From positions 31,448 through 95,447 of the forward strand of contig CAYOCP010000019.1 in assembly GCA_964402505.1 (NCBI GenBank): 64,000 nucleotides of DNA, given 5' to 3'. The translations under genes were made by a program, and so were the position numbers. Origin of the DNA: SLRI01 sp964402505. GTDB lineage: Bacteria > Pseudomonadota > Alphaproteobacteria > Geminicoccales > Geminicoccaceae. The notes beneath the pieces were generated by a model, which saw only the letters and a program-made list of their open reading frames with translations, was not told where the DNA came from and made no database searches. Shown here in pieces: positions 60,747 through 64,000 of the stretch (the first letter of the stretch is position 1; each line of letters opens with the position of its first letter).

Positions 60747-63700
60747 ATGGCCTCGCTGGGTCGCATGAGGATCGGCCGTGCCGGGATCGCCGGCTCCGCG
60801 GCGTTCCGGCTGGCGCTCGTCGCGGGCCTGCTCAGCGCCGGCAAGGTGCTGCTCTACACCACCGGCACGGCGCTCTTTCTCGGCCGCGACGGCATTGCCG
60901 GGCTGCCGCTCCTCTACGTGAGCCTGGCGGCGCTGGCCACGCTCGCGTCCCTTGTCCTCGGGCATGTCGTGGACCGGGTGCCGGGCGGCAGGCTCCTGCC
61001 CTTCCTCACCCTCGCCATCGGCCTCGTCATGGCGGGGCTGCTGCCCGGCGTGGCGCTCGATCTGGCCTGGGCGCCCCTGGCGCTGCTGCTGACCGCGCAT
61101 CTCTACGACATCGTCACCGACATCGTCTTCTGGGTGCTGGCCGCCGCCTTCTTCGACAATCTTCGGCTGCGGCGGCTGACGACACGATTCTACATCGCCA
61201 TTGCCGTCGGCGGCAGCAGCGCCGGCATCCTCGCCGAGCGGGCGCTGCTCCGGCTGTCGCCGACCGAGCTGCTGCCGGCCGTGATGCTGCTCATGGCCCT
61301 CGCCGTCCTCGTCCTCTGGCCGATGGCGGTGCCGCGAGCGGCGGCAGATGCCGGGGACGGCCCGGACAAGGTCGCCGGGCTCGGTCACCTTTGGCGGCTT
61401 CTCGCCCGCCACCCCTTCGCGCTGCTCCTGGCGCTCAACTCGATGATGCTGACCGTCGTCTACAGTCTCACCGAGTTCGTCTGCTTCGCGCTCTATGCCG
61501 AAGCCTTCACCGACGAGGCCGAGCTCGGCCGTTTCCTGGCGCTGATCTTCGCGGCATTGCAGCTCGCCGAGCTCGCCGTTCTCTGGCTCGGGGCGCGCGG
61601 GGTCGTCGAGCGGGCCGGCCCCCTCCTGCGCAACCTGCTCTTTCCGTTCGCCTCCCTCGCCTGCCTCCTCGCCCTTCTGGCGCAGCCGCGCCTCGCCTTC
61701 GCGATCATCGCCCACATCAACACCGAGGCGGTCTCGAACGGCGTTTTCGAGCCGGTCAACACCACGAACTACGGCGCCCTCCCGGCCGCCGTCCATGGCC
61801 GGGCCCGCACCCTGGCCGACGGCATCTTCTACCCGCTCGGCATGGCGCTCGCGGGCCTGGTCCTGGCCATGCTGCCCGAGGACGATGCCGCCTTCCGCGC
61901 CCGCGTGCTGGCCGTGGTGGCCACCGGCCTCTTCGTCCTGCTCAACCTCGTGGTCGCCCGACGCTACCTGCCGACCCTCGTCCGCCACCTGCGGCACGGG
62001 CAACGGCGGACGATCCTTCCGTCTCAGGGACCGCGGGCGGGATGGACGGCATCCCCGGTCGACCCGATCCGCCTCGCCCCGCTTCTGGGCAGCCGGCGGA
62101 GGGCGGACAGGCTCCTCGCGATCGAGCTCGTCGAGGCGGCGCTCGCGGGCTCGACAGACCCTGCCGCCGGTCGGGCGCTGGTGGCCGCCCTGGCCGGGCC
62201 ACTGGTCGAGGCGGCGGGCAGGCTCGACGATCTCGAGGAGGCGCGGGTCGCGGCGATCCTGGCGTCGGCCGAGCCGGCGATCCTCGATCGGGCGCTCGAG
62301 GCGGCCACTGCGGCGGGCGAGCGCGAGACCATGGCACTCCTCGCGACCGCACGGCTGCTCGCCGGGGCGGCGCCGGACGCATCTCCCACCGGGGATCTCG
62401 CGGCGGCGCTCGCCGACCTCCTCGCCGACGCCGACGCCGAAGCGGACGGCACGGCCGGCGATGTGCGGCATCGCCCCGCCCGGCAGGACGATGCCGCGCT
62501 CGGTCGCCGGCTCGCCGCCCTGGTGCGGCGCGCACCGCCAGTGCTGGCGCCGCGCCTCGCCCGGCGGCTCGGACGCAGGGACACGACGGAGCCGCTGCGC
62601 CAGGCGCTGCTCGAGGCCGTGCTCCGCCACCCGCCCGAGAAAGCCGACCAGGCGCTGGTGGCGCTCGCCCAACAGGAGCTCGAGGCACCGGTTGCGGAGC
62701 GACGGGCGCTGGCGCTCGCAGCCCTCACGCGCATGCTGCCGCCCTCGGTGCTCTTCGATCTCGCCTTGAACGCATTGGCCGATCCGGGCCGGATCGTGCG
62801 GCGGATCGCCATCGAAGCCCTGCGGCCGCAGGCCGACCTGGTGCTGGCACGGCTGGCGCGCGCGGCGGAATCGAGGAGGGCGGAAGCCTGTGCCGCAGCC
62901 TGTCCGCCCGGCGTCATCGAGCTTCTGGCAGCGCTTCCGGGGCGCCCGGCGCGGCGGCTGCTCGAGCGCCTGATCGGCGGCCTCGCGGAGCTCGCCGAGC
63001 GTCAGGCACTCTTGCTCGATCGCATGGCGCTGATCGGCGACCGGTCGCTCGCGCCGCTCCATGCCGCCCTCCTCGATCATGCGGAGAGCCTCGCCGACCG
63101 CCTCTTCGCCGGGCTCGAGGCGCTGGGCGAGGCGGGTCATGCGGCGGAGCTCCGCCGGGCGCTCGGCGAGGCCGACGCGCGCCTCGTCGCCGGCGGCATC
63201 GATGGTCTCGTCTCGCTTCGCCACGGCCGGCTCGCGCGCCGCCTCGTGCCGCTGCTCGAGCGGCTGCATCTGCAGCCGCAGGCAGCCGCTGTCGCGCGTC
63301 GGCCGCGGCCGGGCGCCGCTTCGGCCGAGACCATCGAGCGTTCGGTCGAGAGCCTCGACGGCCGCTGGCTGCGGGCGGCTCGCCGGCTCGTGCAGGATCG
63401 CCGAAGGGCCAGCGGCCTGCCGGTGCGATCCGTCCCGCCCTCCGGCACAGACGAGGTGGTCATGCCGATCTTCCAGCGCCCCGGGCCGATGACCGATGAC
63501 GGAACGATGCTCGAGGCGATGCTGCGGCTCAAGCGCTTCGAGCTCCTGGCTGCGCTGTCGCTCGACGCCCTCGCCACCCTGGCGCCGCTGGTGGAGGAAC
63601 GCCACTTCGCGCCCGGCCTGACCGTGCAGCGGGGCGGCGGTGCCCTGCCCGTCGTCTGGCTGGTCGACGAGGGCCATGTCGAGGTGGCCTGGCCGGACGG

Positions 63701-63929
63701 GCGGAGCGAGACCGCGGGGCCGGGCGAGATCGTCGGCGAGGCGGCGCTCGTCGATCCGACCGTGCCGGCACCCGGCATCACCGCGCGCACCGCCTGCCGG
63801 CTGCTGCTGCTGCACCGGATCACGTTCGAGGACATCGCCCGTGACCACCCGGACCTGACCCTGGCCCTCTGCCGTCTGCTGGCCCGCCGGCTCCGCCAGC
63901 GGGGCAATGGGGACACGAACCGAATTTAA
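60747..63929 (+). CDS. Npt-like MFS transporter fused to HEAT repeats and cyclic-nucleotide-binding domain
   Basis: A 1060-residue fusion. Residues about 20-420 carry some twelve membrane helices resembling the Npt1/Npt2 nucleotide-transporter (ATP/ADP translocase-like) branch of the MFS. Segments include YTTGTALFLGRDGIAGLPLL and EPVNTTNYGALPAAVHGRAR. Residues about 450-890 are Ala/Leu-rich helical repeats of HEAT type. The C-terminal part (about 940-1050) is a cyclic-nucleotide-binding-like domain (LAPLVEERHFAPGLTVQRGG, GPGEIVGEAALVDP). The last residues and the stop codon come from a short repeat (RGNGDTNRI), so the original C-terminus was probably different. Substrate and ligand are unknown. 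Confidence 0.85.
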   Translation: MASLGRMRIGRAGIAGSAAFRLALVAGLLSAGKVLLYTTGTALFLGRDGIAGLPLLYVSLAALATLASLVLGHVVDRVPGGRLLPFLTLAIGLVMAGLLPGVALDLAWAPLALLLTAHLYDIVTDIVFWVLAAAFFDNLRLRRLTTRFYIAIAVGGSSAGILAERALLRLSPTELLPAVMLLMALAVLVLWPMAVPRAAADAGDGPDKVAGLGHLWRLLARHPFALLLALNSMMLTVVYSLTEFVCFALYAEAFTDEAELGRFLALIFAALQLAELAVLWLGARGVVERAGPLLRNLLFPFASLACLLALLAQPRLAFAIIAHINTEAVSNGVFEPVNTTNYGALPAAVHGRARTLADGIFYPLGMALAGLVLAMLPEDDAAFRARVLAVVATGLFVLLNLVVARRYLPTLVRHLRHGQRRTILPSQGPRAGWTASPVDPIRLAPLLGSRRRADRLLAIELVEAALAGSTDPAAGRALVAALAGPLVEAAGRLDDLEEARVAAILASAEPAILDRALEAATAAGERETMALLATARLLAGAAPDASPTGDLAAALADLLADADAEADGTAGDVRHRPARQDDAALGRRLAALVRRAPPVLAPRLARRLGRRDTTEPLRQALLEAVLRHPPEKADQALVALAQQELEAPVAERRALALAALTRMLPPSVLFDLALNALADPGRIVRRIAIEALRPQADLVLARLARAAESRRAEACAAACPPGVIELLAALPGRPARRLLERLIGGLAELAERQALLLDRMALIGDRSLAPLHAALLDHAESLADRLFAGLEALGEAGHAAELRRALGEADARLVAGGIDGLVSLRHGRLARRLVPLLERLHLQPQAAAVARRPRPGAASAETIERSVESLDGRWLRAARRLVQDRRRASGLPVRSVPPSGTDEVVMPIFQRPGPMTDDGTMLEAMLRLKRFELLAALSLDALATLAPLVEERHFAPGLTVQRGGGALPVVWLVDEGHVEVAWPDGRSETAGPGEIVGEAALVDPTVPAPGITARTACRLLLLHRITFEDIARDHPDLTLALCRLLARRLRQRGNGDTNRI

Positions 63930-63934
63930 CCTTT
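63901..63934 (+). repeat. 34-bp repeat, copy 1 (contains the stop of the fusion transporter)
   Basis: A 34-base unit containing GGGGACACGAACCGAATTT. It is identical to 63939-63972 and separated from it by GCAC. The stop codon of the preceding gene (63927-63929) lies within it. Reminiscent of repeats associated with REP-type tyrosine transposases. Confidence 0.9.
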
Positions 63935-63938
63935 GCAC

Positions 63939-63972
63939 GGGGCAATGGGGACACGAACCGAATTTAACCTTT
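63939..63972 (+). repeat. 34-bp repeat, copy 2
   Basis: Perfect second copy of 63901-63934, giving a 38-bp tandem period. The rest of the window (63973-64000) shows no feature. Confidence 0.9.
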
Positions 63973-64000
63973 CGCTCCCGGTGGCCGTGGTTGCAGGGGA

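Noticed and set aside
59997..63938. 1313-codon minus-strand frame opposite the SET and transporter-fusion genes
   Set aside because: Arg/Gly/Gln-rich antisense translation with no domain; the plus strand has clear membrane helices and catalytic motifs in the same interval.

Overview
The window is a GC-rich chromosomal segment whose gene content points to an alphaproteobacterium, probably in or near the Rhodospirillales/Geminicoccales. The clues are a COQ9-family protein, a DUF6468/MotE-like/FliM/FliL flagellar block, the nrdR-ribD-ribE-ribBA-ribH-nusB-thiL run, and a tripartite tricarboxylate transporter. Taxonomy is inferred from gene order and family membership only.

Layout. 1-6011 (minus): cyclopropane-fatty-acid synthase (cut by the window edge), DUF1365 and FAD oxidoreductase genes in an ATGA-overlapping operon, then a membrane helix-hairpin-helix protein and a GMC oxidoreductase. 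6196-8019: Atm1-type ABC exporter. 8087-15020: an insertion bracketed by two perfect 86-bp copies of the nrdR 5' end. It holds a complete 3.4-kb IS1595-family transposon with passenger genes, two broken outer-membrane protein genes and a sulfatase. 14941-20910: nrdR, riboflavin genes, nusB, thiL and a hydrolase. 20865-22871: ABC_membrane_2-type transporter on the opposite strand. 23456-26434: tctCBA. 26403-35699: MgtC-like protein, cupin, MATE pump, UxaA-family dehydratase, SDR, auxin-efflux-type carrier, Nudix hydrolase, argJ and a PpiC-type isomerase. 36001-39643: galU, UDP-glucose dehydrogenase and phosphomannomutase, an operon for envelope sugar nucleotides. 39814-41775: a dead IS256 transposase broken up by structured palindromic elements, then 1.3 kb with no recognisable gene. 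41776-48154: divergent flagellar operons (fliL-fliM-DUF6468-motE-like leftward; flgF-flgG-flgA-flgH rightward behind a sigma-54 promoter match). 48138-53336: COQ9, a peptide deformylase, rpsU, an ABC1/UbiB-type kinase and an M3 oligopeptidase. 53500-63929: acyl-CoA synthetase, TorF-like porin, spermidine synthase, GGDEF/EAL protein, SET-domain protein and a nucleotide-transporter/HEAT/cyclic-nucleotide-domain fusion.

The most unusual content is mobile or repetitive: (i) the IS1595 transposon with exact ends and an 8-bp target duplication, carrying an AT-rich gene of unknown family; (ii) the 86-bp nrdR duplication, which leaves the intact nrdR with a new upstream region; (iii) three copies of a roughly 65-bp multi-hairpin element with compensatory arm changes, lying exactly between segments of an IS256 transposase; (iv) two other short repeat families, one supplying the stop codon of the last gene. 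No tRNA, rRNA, CRISPR array or integrase was seen.
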